Assembly (NCBI RefSeq): GCF_003094615.1
Contig: NZ_QDKO01000015.1
Span: 1-64,000 of the forward strand
Length of the DNA: 64,000 bases
Direction: 5' to 3'
Source of the DNA: Caulobacter radicis
Lineage (GTDB): Bacteria > Pseudomonadota > Alphaproteobacteria > Caulobacterales > Caulobacteraceae
Below are positions 17,830 through 27,900 of this stretch, one piece after another. The notes beneath the pieces were generated by a model. That model was not told where the DNA came from. It searched no databases and worked only from the letters and a program-made list of their open reading frames with translations. Position 1 is the first letter of the stretch, and each line of letters starts with the position of its first letter. The translations under genes were made by a program, and so were the position numbers.

Positions 17830-18731
17830 TCCCGTTTAACCGCCCGCCGCGCGACGACGAGGCCGACGCCTTCGTCGCCGATCGCCTGCGCGAGGAGCAG
17901 GGGCGTCCCGTTTCGCCAACCGCCGAACAGGGCGAGGTCGGCGAGGTCTGGGATGCGCTGGGCCAACTGGACGCCGCCGACTTCGGCCTGGACGAGCGCA
18001 AGACCAACGGCGCCCTGGTCAGCCGTCGCGGCCTGATCGCCGGTGGCGCCCTCGCCGCGGGCTTCGCCGTCGGCGGCGTCCTGCTCTGGAACCAGCGCCC
18101 CATCGCCTACGAGACCGCCGTCGGCGAACGGCGGACGATCGCCCTGCCCGACGGCTCGCGGGTCACGCTGAACACCGCCACGCGCCTGGTGGCGCGGTTC
18201 GATGGCGACCGGCGTGAAGTCGTCCTCGAGGCGGGAGAAGCCCTGTTCGCCGTGGCTCACCGGGACGGCGCCCCGTTCGACGTGCTGAGCCAGGGCGGAC
18301 GCATCCGCGTCACCGGCACCCGCTTCAACGTCTATCGCAAGGCCGGTTTCACCCAGGTCGATCTGCTGGAGGGCGGCGTGACGGCCGGGCCGGCCGAAGA
18401 CGGTTCCGAGGCTGCGGTCCGGCTCGCCCCCGGCCAGGCCGTTCGCCTGTCGCCGTCGGGCCGGCCAGGTCCGATCTTGGCCGCCCAGGCCGCGCGGATC
18501 GACGACTGGTATCATGGCCGGATCAGCTTCGTCGGCGCCTCGCTAGCCGATGCCGTCGCCGAGATGAACCGCTACAGCCGCACGCCCATGCGCATAGCGA
18601 CGCCGTCGCTGGGTCGCCTGCAGGTCGACGGCGTGTTCGAGGCCGGCGACACGGCCGCCTTCGCAAGGGCGGTCGGTCGCCTGCACAAGGTGTCCGTCAA
18701 AACCGACGGACGAAGCTGGACGTTGTCCTAG
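17814..18731 (+). CDS. FecR-family anti-sigma/sigma-regulator membrane protein
   Basis: About 305 residues from ATG 17814, which follows GAAGGA at good spacing within the end of the sigma gene. The N-terminal cytoplasmic part (about 60 residues) would hold the sigma factor. One membrane segment (LIAGGALAAGFAVGGVLLW) is followed by the periplasmic FecR domain (ALPDGSRVTLNTATRLVARF, EAGEALFAVAH, RITGTRFNVYR-like) and a C-terminal domain of the DUF4974 type (GRISFVGASLADAVAEMNRY). It should relay the state of the receptor at 14081. Its stop TAG shares a CTAG with the convergent phosphatase stop. Confidence 0.9.
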   Translation: MVRAVIPFNRPPRDDEADAFVADRLREEQGRPVSPTAEQGEVGEVWDALGQLDAADFGLDERKTNGALVSRRGLIAGGALAAGFAVGGVLLWNQRPIAYETAVGERRTIALPDGSRVTLNTATRLVARFDGDRREVVLEAGEALFAVAHRDGAPFDVLSQGGRIRVTGTRFNVYRKAGFTQVDLLEGGVTAGPAEDGSEAAVRLAPGQAVRLSPSGRPGPILAAQAARIDDWYHGRISFVGASLADAVAEMNRYSRTPMRIATPSLGRLQVDGVFEAGDTAAFARAVGRLHKVSVKTDGRSWTLS

Positions 18732-19894
18732 TTGGCCGCGTCCGGCTTCCAGCCCCAGGCGTCCATCATGATCTGGAACAAGTGGGTGTTGGGGAAGTAG
18801 CCGCGCACGCGCTCGGCGCCCGCGCCGGTCGCCAGGGCCACGACCTCTTCGCCGGTGTGGCTGCGGTTGACCATGACGTTCTTCAGGCGGACGACGTCCT
18901 CGTCCTTCCCGGCCGCCTTCCAGGCGTCATAACCCTCGAGCACCGGCTCGCCACGACGACCGCCGTCCACCTGCAGGCCGAACGAGTGGTCGGCCGTGAA
19001 CAGCAGCAGGGTGTCCTTCAGGTCGACCCGGCCCTCGATCTCGGCGATCAGCTTGTCCAGGTCGACGATGTTCTGCAGGCCCTTGCGGGGATCGTCGGTG
19101 TGGGCGTCCCACTCGATCACCAGCAGGTAGCCCTTGGGCGAGGACTGCAGCAGGTCGAGCGCGCGCAGGGCGGCCGCGCGGACGTCGATCTGGTCGGCGA
19201 CGACCACGGGCCGGGTGTTGGCCTGAGACGCGTCCTCGAGCTGGGCGTAGATGGGCCGGTCGTGCGCCTTGGCCAGCTGATCGAAGCCGCTTCCGCGCGC
19301 GGCGAGTTGCTCGCCGATCTTGCGGCGGCCGGCGCCGAACATCACGTCGACGCCATCGCCGAAACGCGGCGAGAAGGCCTGCTGGAAGATCTCTCCCCAC
19401 TTCTCGCGGTCGTTCGAGTGGGCGTAGGTCGCCGCCGGCGTGGCGTCGGTGATCGGTTCGGAGGTCACGACGCCGGTCCGCAGGCCCCGCTGCTCGGCAT
19501 ATTCCAGCAGGGTCTTGGTCGGCGCGCCGTCGACCTTGCCGCGCACGGCGGCCGGCGACTGGCTGATCACGCCGTTGCGGGTCTTCACCCCCGTCATGAT
19601 CGAGGACATGCCGTTGGCCGAGTCCGAAACGAACTGGTCGACCGGCGAGGTCTCGCTGAGGCCCAGGTTCGGCCACTTCTGGATATGCAGCTTCAGGGGT
19701 TCGCCGTAGCCAAGCAGGCTGGCGGCGTTGACCGACGGCACGCCGCCCGCGTCGGCGAGGAAGACGATGACGTTCCTGGCCTGGCGCGGCGCCTCAGCCT
19801 TCGGCGCGGCGGACGGCGGCGACGCGCCCTGCGCCAGGGCCGTGGACGACATCACCAACGACAGCGAAGCGGCGGCGAAAAGGTGTTTAAGCAT
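18728..19894 (-). CDS. Alkaline-phosphatase-superfamily exported enzyme
   Basis: A 388-residue periplasmic phosphomonoesterase-like protein. ATG 19894 is used since GAGG stands six bases before it; it begins a signal peptide (MLKHLFAAASLSLVMSSTAL). Superfamily marks: NVIVFLADAGG (first metal Asp), the nucleophile segment VSDSANGMSSIMTGVKT (Ser after Asp near residue 95), EWDAHTDDP, FTADHSFG (Asp-His metal pair) and RSHTGEEVVALATG (His). It is shorter than E. coli PhoA (about 450 precursor residues), and the usual E-x4-D-x3-H metal segment is compressed here to EWDAH. A candidate Pho box lies 66 bases upstream. It converges on the FecR gene. Confidence 0.85.
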   Translation of the reverse strand: MLKHLFAAASLSLVMSSTALAQGASPPSAAPKAEAPRQARNVIVFLADAGGVPSVNAASLLGYGEPLKLHIQKWPNLGLSETSPVDQFVSDSANGMSSIMTGVKTRNGVISQSPAAVRGKVDGAPTKTLLEYAEQRGLRTGVVTSEPITDATPAATYAHSNDREKWGEIFQQAFSPRFGDGVDVMFGAGRRKIGEQLAARGSGFDQLAKAHDRPIYAQLEDASQANTRPVVVADQIDVRAAALRALDLLQSSPKGYLLVIEWDAHTDDPRKGLQNIVDLDKLIAEIEGRVDLKDTLLLFTADHSFGLQVDGGRRGEPVLEGYDAWKAAGKDEDVVRLKNVMVNRSHTGEEVVALATGAGAERVRGYFPNTHLFQIMMDAWGWKPDAAN

Positions 19895-19959
19895 CTGCAT
19901 CCTCAAGCGAACTTCGCTCCGACGGATGCGCCTTCTAGCGGCTGCGCCGCGAGATTCGT

Positions 19960-19977
19960 GTGAAATGACTGTTACAG
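19960..19977 (-). promoter_or_regulatory. Candidate Pho box upstream of the alkaline-phosphatase gene
   Basis: On the minus strand the 18 bases read CTGTAACAGTCATTTCAC, with two seven-base half-sites set 11 bases apart. They match 11 of 18 positions of the E. coli phoA Pho box as I recall it. The site is 66 bases upstream of the phosphatase ATG, a workable distance for PhoB activation. It also lies in the region divergent from the two-partner secretion pair. PhoB control is inference. Confidence 0.4.
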
Positions 19978-20182
19978 CGATCCGAGCGCCGCCCGCGCCG
20001 GACTCGCAGGCAAGGCCGCACGAGGCGTCGCCTACGCCGTTTCGCTTCGGGCCGTTCGGACCGCGACGTTACCCACCACGACGCTCCAGGTACGCTGACC
20101 GGTGTTATCTTGCACGGTTTTGCATCATAGTAATGTCTAGGTTGAGGGCGATGTCGCGCTCGCAGGCCGGAGGGTTGGGGGC
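19978..20182. other. Divergent intergenic region between phosphatase and TpsB genes
   Basis: No gene is supported here. Upstream of the TpsB start there is a TTGCAC at 20110-20115 and a TAATGT at 20131-20136, a poor promoter-like pair with a short 15-base spacer, and a TTGCA direct repeat (20110 and 20120). GGAGGG at 20170 serves as ribosome site for the TTG start at 20183. Confidence 0.3.
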
Positions 20183-21901
20183 TTGAAAGTCTTGTTCCGT
20201 ATGCGGCGCGCCCTCGTCGGCGCGGGCGCTGCCATGTGCGTTGGCGCGCCTCTGCTGTTCGCCGTTCCCGCGTTCGCCCAGGTCGCCCTGCCCTCGCGCC
20301 AGGAGCTCGACCCGGCCAACGCCGCCCCCATCGCCGCCGCCCCGCGCGGCGACCTGTTCAAGGGTGTCGAGGCCGGCCCCTGCGCCTTCCGAGACAGCCC
20401 CATCAAGGTCACGCTGAAGGCCGTGGACTTCCAGGGCGGAACCTCCGGCGCCCTGGCCGTGCCGGACCAGGCCCTGGCCTCGACCTATGCCGAGTTCCTG
20501 GGCCGTGAAGCTCCGCTCAGCGCGGTCTGCGACATCCGCGACCGGGTCGCGGCGCTGTATCTGCGGCGCGGCGTGCTGGCCAATGTCGTCATTCCCGAGC
20601 AGCGCATCGCCGACGGCCGCCTGACCCTGAGGGTCGTCGAGGCCCGGATCGGCGCGGTGAACTATCACGGCGACGCGGGCCCAGCGCAGAAGCAGGTCGT
20701 GCGGTTCCTCAACCAGCTGCGCGGCATGGCGCCGTTCGACCTCGACGTCGCCCAGCGCTACCTGCTGCTGGCCTCCGACGTGCCGGGCGTGCGCATCCAG
20801 TCGGCGCTGAAGCCCTCGGCGTCCGGCGACGGCGCCCTGGACCTGGAGATCGCCATCGCCCGCGACGCCGTCGACGGCTCGGTGGTCGCCCAGAACTACG
20901 GATCCAAGACCGTCGGCCGCGACCTGACCCTGGCGCGCCTGGACCTCAACGGCTTCACGCCGCTGGGCGAACGCACCTCGATCCTCGGCTACGGCACGCT
21001 GTCCAGCGACGAGCAACGGGTCATCCAGGTGGCCGAGCGGTTCTATATCGGCGCCGACGGCCTCACCGCCGACCTGTCGGGCGCCTGGGGCTGGACCAAG
21101 CCGGGCGACGTTCTCAAGCCGCTGGACCTGGAAGGCGACTCCTTCGCCGGCAGCCTGCGCCTGACCTATCCGCTGACCCGCCATCGCAACCGCAACCTCA
21201 ACATCGGCGTCGGCCTCGACTGGATCGACCAGAAGGTCGAGTTCGGCGGCGGCCTGGCCACCCTGACCGAGGATCACCTGCGGGTGTTCTTCCTGCGGCT
21301 GGACGGCCACTACGCCCCGGCCAGCCTGGCGTCGCACTCAGTGGCCCTGACCGGCGTGTTCGAGGTGCGCCAGGGCAGCAACGGCCTGGGCGCCAGCCGC
21401 TATGGCGACCTGTCGGCCTCGCGCTTCCTGGGCAAGCCCAAGGCCACCGTTTTGCGGACCGAGGGCGAGATCGGCGGCCGCCTGGCCGGGCCAGTGATCG
21501 GCAAGCTGAACGTCGTCTGGCAGCACACCGACGACCCGCTGCTGTCCTACGAAGAGTACGGGGTCGGCAACCTGACGATCGGACGCGGCTACGATCCGTC
21601 GTCGGCGTCGGGCGATCGCGCCCTGGCGGCTTCGCTGGAGTTCAGCACCGTTCCCCTGCCCTTCAACGGCGGCCGCGCGGCCTGGCGTCCCTACGCCTTC
21701 TACGACCTGGCCGAACTGACCAACCTGGGCGTCGGCGCCGGCAAGCTGGATTTGACCTCGGCCGGGGTAGGCGCGCGCGCGCAGCTGACCTCCCGGGTGG
21801 CGCTCGACCTGACCTGGGCCAAGCCCTTCGACAGCCCGTTCGGCGTCGGCGACGCACCGTCCTCGCGCGTGCTGGTCTCGCTGTCCGCCGCCCTGTTCTA
21901 G
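20183..21901 (+). CDS. Two-partner secretion transporter, TpsB (ShlB/FhaC/HecB family)
   Basis: A 572-residue Omp85-superfamily outer-membrane transporter that exports the large TpsA protein encoded 27 bases downstream. TTG 20183 is chosen because GGAGG lies about nine bases before it; ATG 20201 is possible but has no ribosome site. After a signal peptide (ending near PAFAQ) there are POTRA-type repeats (about residues 70-230, with PIKVTLKAVDFQGG, LYLRRGVLANVVIPEQ and DGRLTLRVVEARIG) and a C-terminal barrel from about residue 230. The conserved loop-6 motif appears as IGRGYDPSSASGDRALAASL near residue 468. Length is normal for the family. The pair is divergent from the phosphatase gene. Confidence 0.92.
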   Translation: MKVLFRMRRALVGAGAAMCVGAPLLFAVPAFAQVALPSRQELDPANAAPIAAAPRGDLFKGVEAGPCAFRDSPIKVTLKAVDFQGGTSGALAVPDQALASTYAEFLGREAPLSAVCDIRDRVAALYLRRGVLANVVIPEQRIADGRLTLRVVEARIGAVNYHGDAGPAQKQVVRFLNQLRGMAPFDLDVAQRYLLLASDVPGVRIQSALKPSASGDGALDLEIAIARDAVDGSVVAQNYGSKTVGRDLTLARLDLNGFTPLGERTSILGYGTLSSDEQRVIQVAERFYIGADGLTADLSGAWGWTKPGDVLKPLDLEGDSFAGSLRLTYPLTRHRNRNLNIGVGLDWIDQKVEFGGGLATLTEDHLRVFFLRLDGHYAPASLASHSVALTGVFEVRQGSNGLGASRYGDLSASRFLGKPKATVLRTEGEIGGRLAGPVIGKLNVVWQHTDDPLLSYEEYGVGNLTIGRGYDPSSASGDRALAASLEFSTVPLPFNGGRAAWRPYAFYDLAELTNLGVGAGKLDLTSAGVGARAQLTSRVALDLTWAKPFDSPFGVGDAPSSRVLVSLSAALF

Positions 21902-21928
21902 TTCGCTGAAGTCTCCGGAGCGCTCTCC

Positions 21929-24900
21929 ATGACCCAGTCCCCGATCCTTTCCCGCACCGGTTCGCGTTCGCCGCGCCGGACCAGCCTGCTCGCCGCTTCG
22001 GCCCTGTGCGGCGTGGCCGCCATGCTGGTCCAGCCGGCTCTGGCGGGAACCCTTCCGGGGATCCCGGGGGCCGGCAACATCACCGTCTCCTCGGGCGGCT
22101 CGCAACCGCTGATAACCTTTCCCGACGCGATCACCCTGCAGATCGACCTGAACGCGCCGCGGACGGTGATCAACTGGTCCAGCCTGCACGTCAGCAGCGG
22201 CGACACGATGGACTTCCTGTTCGACTCCGCCAGCGACATCGTACTGAACAAGACCACCAGCCAGATCGCCATCGACAACGGCGCAGTGATCACCGGCAAG
22301 GTCGGCGCGGCCACCGGCGGCAACATCTGGTTCTATTCGCCGCAGGGCGTGATCGTCTCGCCGGGCGCGACCATGAGCGCCGGCGGGTTCGTATTCGCCG
22401 GCGGCACGGGCCTGATCGACGCCAACTTCGTCAGCGCCGCCGATCCGACCGCCGTCCTGCGCGCCGCGTCGAACGCCATGATCCGGATGAGCACGGTGAG
22501 TTCGGCGACCAGCGCCTCGATCGACGCGGCCGGCAACGTTCTGCTCAGCGCGTCCAGCGGCGCCCTAAGCGCCCAGACGGTGTACGGCGCGACGGCTCTG
22601 GTGAGCACGACCAGCGGTTCAATCACCGCCTCCGAGGTCACCGCCACCAGCGGCGCGGCCACGGTAACGGCCGGCGGCCCAGGCGCGACCGTCACCCAGA
22701 TCACCGGCGCCACCGGCGTCACGGTCTCGTCGGCCAACAACAGCTCGGTCGGCGCGGCCACCACCACGACCTCCGGCGACATCCTGATCACCAGCAACGG
22801 GTCGGCGTCGCTGACCCTGGGCAATTCGGCGCGCGACCTCACGCTGAGCGCGCCGCAGGTGTTCATGAGCACCGTTGACGCCGTGCGCAGCGTCTACGTC
22901 ACCGGCACGACCCAGGCCTATGTGACCAACCGGATCTTCGCCGGCGACGACGTCGAAATCACCGCCGACGGCAATGTCACGGCCGGCGGGGCCTACATCA
23001 AGACGAGCGGCACGGGCGCCGACGACAACCACATCCTGATCCGCTCGACCAACGGCTCGGCTTCGGGCGGCACGCTACTGACGCAAGGAACGGGCGCCAA
23101 GGCCGGCGACATCACCATCAGCGGCGCCACCTCGACGACCCTGACCACCGGCGTTTCCAGCCGCGACCTGACGATGAGCGGCGAGAGCGTCAGCGTGAAC
23201 AACGCGACCGCCGCGCGCGACATCACCCTGACGGCCTCCAACGGCTCGGCGACGATCACCACCTCGGCCACGGCCGGCGACGATGTGGAAGTCGTCGCCA
23301 CCGGCGGCGATCTCCTGGCCAGCGGCGCGACCCTGAAGTCGACCGGCGTGGGCGCCGCCGACGACGGCCATGTCACGGCTCGCTCCACGACCGGCGCGGT
23401 CAATGTCGGCTCGGCCATCACCGAAGGCAGCGGCGTAGCGGCGGGCGACGTCTGGATCTCCGGGAGCACCGGCTCGACCCTGGGGTCGGCTTCCTCGACC
23501 AAGCACCTGATCTGGACCGGCGGCGACAGCCTGGCCCTGACCGGAAACTACAGCGCCGCTGGGCAGGTCACCCTGGTGTCGAGCGGCGGCGCGCTGAGCC
23601 AGACGGCCGGCGTGGTCACCGCCAACTCTCTCTCAGCGTCGGGCGCCACGGGCGTGGACCTGAGCGGCGACAATCAGATCGACCGCGCGATCAGCGTGCA
23701 GGCCACGGCCAACGACGTGATCCTGAACAACGCCAAGGCGCTGGTGATCACCGGCAATGTCGGCGGGCGCGACGTCACCGTCACCACCACGGCCGGCGAC
23801 CTGACGGCCAATTCGGCGACCCAGGTCGTCGCGACGCGCAACCTGACCCTGACCGGCGCTACGGGCGTCACCGCCAACACCGGGGCCGGCGGCCTGTTCT
23901 CCGGCGCCAACAGCGTCACGGTCACCGCCACGACCGGCGACGCCACGGTGGCCACGGCCTCGTCCAACGGCACGATCCTGGTGCGGGCCCTGGATGGCTC
24001 GGCGGCCCTGCGCAAGGCCACGATCACGGGCACGGGCTCCCTCTCGGTCGTCGCTACGGGCGCGGCCACCCTCGGCGCGGACAGCCTGGCCGGAATCGGG
24101 GCCGGCAACTCCGTCAGCCGCACGGGCGGCGTCGGCGCCACCAACGTCACCTCCACCGGCGGCGACGCCCGTGTCTTCCTCAACAGCCTGAACACCGGCC
24201 TGACCTCGGTCACCGCCGACAACGCCGGCGGCACGGCCTCGATCGGCGTCGACGGCGGCTTCAACGTCGGCACGGTCAGCGGCTACAGCGTCTGGCTCGA
24301 TGCGTCGAACGGCACGGCCAACGCCACCAACGTCACGGTGAACGGAGGCGACTACACCGCCAAGGCCCGTGACTGGGGCGGCGCGGCGCTGAACCCCGGC
24401 GGCACGATCCGCAACCTGTCGATCACCGACACCGACGGCGGCCTGGTGCTGACCAACGCCCTGGCCGCGACGGGCGACCTGACGCTGGAATCCTTCGATG
24501 TGCTGACCAGCGCCTACGACCTGACCGCCGACGGCGACGTAAAAGTCACGGCGGCGGGCGACATCGACCTGCTGTCGGCCACGGCCGGCGACGACATCAC
24601 CGTCAACTCCACCGGTGGCCAGGCCATACTGCGCAAGGCCGACCTGACCGGCGCCGGCGCGGGCCGCGACCTCAGTGTATCGGCCGCCAACAACGCCGTG
24701 CTGGGTGATCCCGACTACACCGCGATCACCGCCAGCAACGTGTTCGCCCGCTCTGGCGGAAGCACGGGCACGGCCGAGGTCAAGTCGGCCGGCGGCTCGG
24801 CCATGGTCCACCTCGACACCAGCGCGGCGCTCGACACCGTCAGGGGCGTTGACGTGGACATCACGATCGCCAGCGGTCCGGGAACCTTCGGAACACTGAC

Positions 24901-27900
24901 GGCCACGGCCGGCGACGTCTATGCCGAGGTGCTGGACGGTGCGATGATCGTCGGAACCGTCACGGCCAACAATGGCGACGTCAGCCTGTACGACGCCGGC
25001 GGCGACCTGACGATCACAGGATCCGTGCATGGCGCGGGCCTGGTCCATGTCGAGACCGATGGCCTTCTGGATGGCGGCCTGGCCAGCCTGATCTCCAGCG
25101 ACGGCGATCTCGAACTCATCGGCGGCGCCGTCCAGCTGGACCATGTCACGGCCGGCGGGATGCTTGAGGCGTCGGCCATGGACACCGACGTCACGGTGCG
25201 GTTGGCCGAGGCCGGCCAGACCGTCGTGGTGGCTTCGCTCTATGGGAATGCGACCCTGCGCGGCGCCTCCGCACCGGACGGCGTGGCCTTGCTCGCCGCC
25301 AACACCGCGACCTTCGGGGCCGACGACAAGGCTTCGATCACCGCGGCCAACTACGTCGACACCGACGCCGCCAGCGGCGGCCTGGGCGGGTTGCAGGTGA
25401 TGTCCTTCAACGGCGACGCCGTGGTGAACATCGACTCGGCCACCAATGGCGTGGCCCTGGTCGGCGCGGCGATCGGCGGCAGCGCGACCGTCGTGCAGAA
25501 GACCGGCGACCTGAAGATCGACGAGATCGCCGCCTACAACATCACGATCGAAGCCATGGGCGGCTCGCTGGAGACCGGCGCCACCGTCACCAGCGGCGGC
25601 GACTACACGATCACCGCCCAGGATTTCCTCGGCGACGCCCTGACCCCCACCCTGTTCAACGGCGTGATCCGCGACGTCACGATCACCGACACGCTCGGCG
25701 ACCTCGACCTGGGCGCAGCGGCCATCCACGCCGATCGCAGGCTGACCATCACCGCCCAGAACGGCGCGGTGCTGGGCCTGGCCCAGCTCAGCGCCGGCGC
25801 GGGCCTGGGCGACGGCGACATCGGCGTGACCGGCCAGGCCATCGCCCTCGACAGCGTCGCCGGCGACGGGTCGGTGTCCCTGGACGGCGGGACAGGCCTC
25901 GTGAACGTGGCGACCAGCGTCACGGTCGGCGGCGACTACACCCTGACCGGCGGCGGCTTCTCGGCGGCGGCCCTGTCGCCGCTGGGCGCCAAGACCGGCG
26001 CCTGGACCATCGACGACAAGGTCGGCGACTTCGACTTCACCGGCACGCCCCTGCTCTACGGCGGCAGCATCACCATCACGACCGTGGGCGGCGCCATCGG
26101 CGGCGACATAACCAGCGACAGCGGCGACACTCGCGTCACCGCCACGAGCGGCCAGTTGGGCGCCCTGAGCGCCGCTACCGGACAGGTCAGGGCCAACGCC
26201 AGCGCCGGCGGCATGGCGCTCGCCTCGGCCACGGCCGCGGACCTGATCGAGGTCACCGCCACGACCGGCGCCGCCAGACTTGGATCGGGAGTTCTGACGG
26301 GGACCGGAAGCAATAGCTTGCTGGTTCGGTCTTCCGGCGGCGACGTGACCCTGGGCGCGGGGACGCCGAGCGCGATCACGGCCGCCAATATCGTCACCTC
26401 GGCGGGCGCCAGCACTGTCGTCGAGGCTTCCAGCACGACCGGCGGCGTCGACGTCTATCTGGACCGCACCGACACCACGCTCACGGCCCTTTCGGCGCAG
26501 GACGCGATCAAGGTGGCCGTCGTCAACGGCCCTCTGACGATCGGCCAGCTGACGGCCGGCGCCACATCCGAGGTCAAGGGCGGCGGCGAGACCCGGCTGG
26601 TCACCGCCGATATAGACGGCGACCTTTCGGCGAGCTCGACCGCCGGCGCTCTGCGCTTCGGCGACGCCACGCCCGGCCGGGTCATCGAAGTCAGCGGCGC
26701 GCTGTCCCTGAACGCCGCCGCCGACATCGCCCAGCAAGGCGTGCTGCGGAGCAACTCTCTGGGCGTCGTTTCTGGAACCGGCGTCGTGCTGCTGGGCGCC
26801 AACGAAGTGGCCCATCTGGACACGATCAGCGTCGCCGCCGGCGGCTTCGCCTTCAACGCCACGATCGCCTTCGACCTGCGCGGCCCCGTCGCCGCCGCGG
26901 GCCAGACGGTGGACCTGCGCTCAAGCGGAGCCATCACCCAGAACGCGGGCGGCGCCATCACCGCCCAGCGGCTGACGGGCTCGTCGGTCGGCGGGGCCGA
27001 TTTCGGCGCGGCCAACCAGGTGGTCCAGCTCGGCGACTTCACCAATACCGGCGGGCTTTTCCGGCTGATCGACAACCGGTCCCTGATCATCGACGGGACG
27101 GCCCACAGCACCGGCGGCGTCTCCCTGGCCTCCCACGGCGGCATGGCGTTCTCGGCCAACGGCAGGGTCGTGGCCGGCGGCGCGGGCGACGCGGTGATCC
27201 TGGCCTCCGACGGCGTATTCACCAATGGACGCGGCGCCGACGCGGTGACCGCGACCAACGCCGCCGGCCGCTGGCTGATCTACACCCAGGCGTTCGGCGA
27301 CCCGACGGGCTCCACTGCCGGCAACAGCTTCAACGGTCTGGCCGGCAAGTCCTTCTACGGCTCGACCTACGACTTCGGGGCCGAGACCTTCGCGCTGACG
27401 CCCAACGCCGGCAATCGCTTCGTCTACGCCTACCAGCCGATCCTGGCGGTAACCCCCGTCAGCCAGGTCGTGACCTACAACGGGGCCATCCCGTCGGTCT
27501 CCGCCGCGATCACCGGCCTGATGAACGGCGACACGGCCTTCGACGCCTGGTCGGGCACGCCTGTTGTCTCGGGCGCGACCAGCGAGAACGCGGGGACCTA
27601 TGCCCTGACCGCCAGCGGCAGCCTGACCTCGGAGCTGAACTACGGCTTCAGCTACGGCGTGGGCTCCCTGCGGATCGATCCCAAGACCCTCGGCGGCCTG
27701 CTGACCGCCGACAGCAAGACCTATGACCGCAGCACCACCGCCACCGGTGCGATCACCCTGAGCGGCGTGGTCACGGGCGACGACGTCTCCGCCGCCGGGA
27801 GCTACGCCTTCGCCGACTGGAACGCCGGCGCGGGCAAGGCGGTCACGGCTTCCAGCGTTGTCCTGTCGGGGACCGACGCAAGCAACTACGTGCTGTCGCC

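Noticed and set aside
23633..26815. A very long open frame on the minus strand opposite the TpsA gene
   Set aside because: It is the shadow of a GC-rich, repetitive coding sequence. Its product is Gly/Arg/Ala-rich without recognisable motifs, and the plus-strand protein is clearly real.
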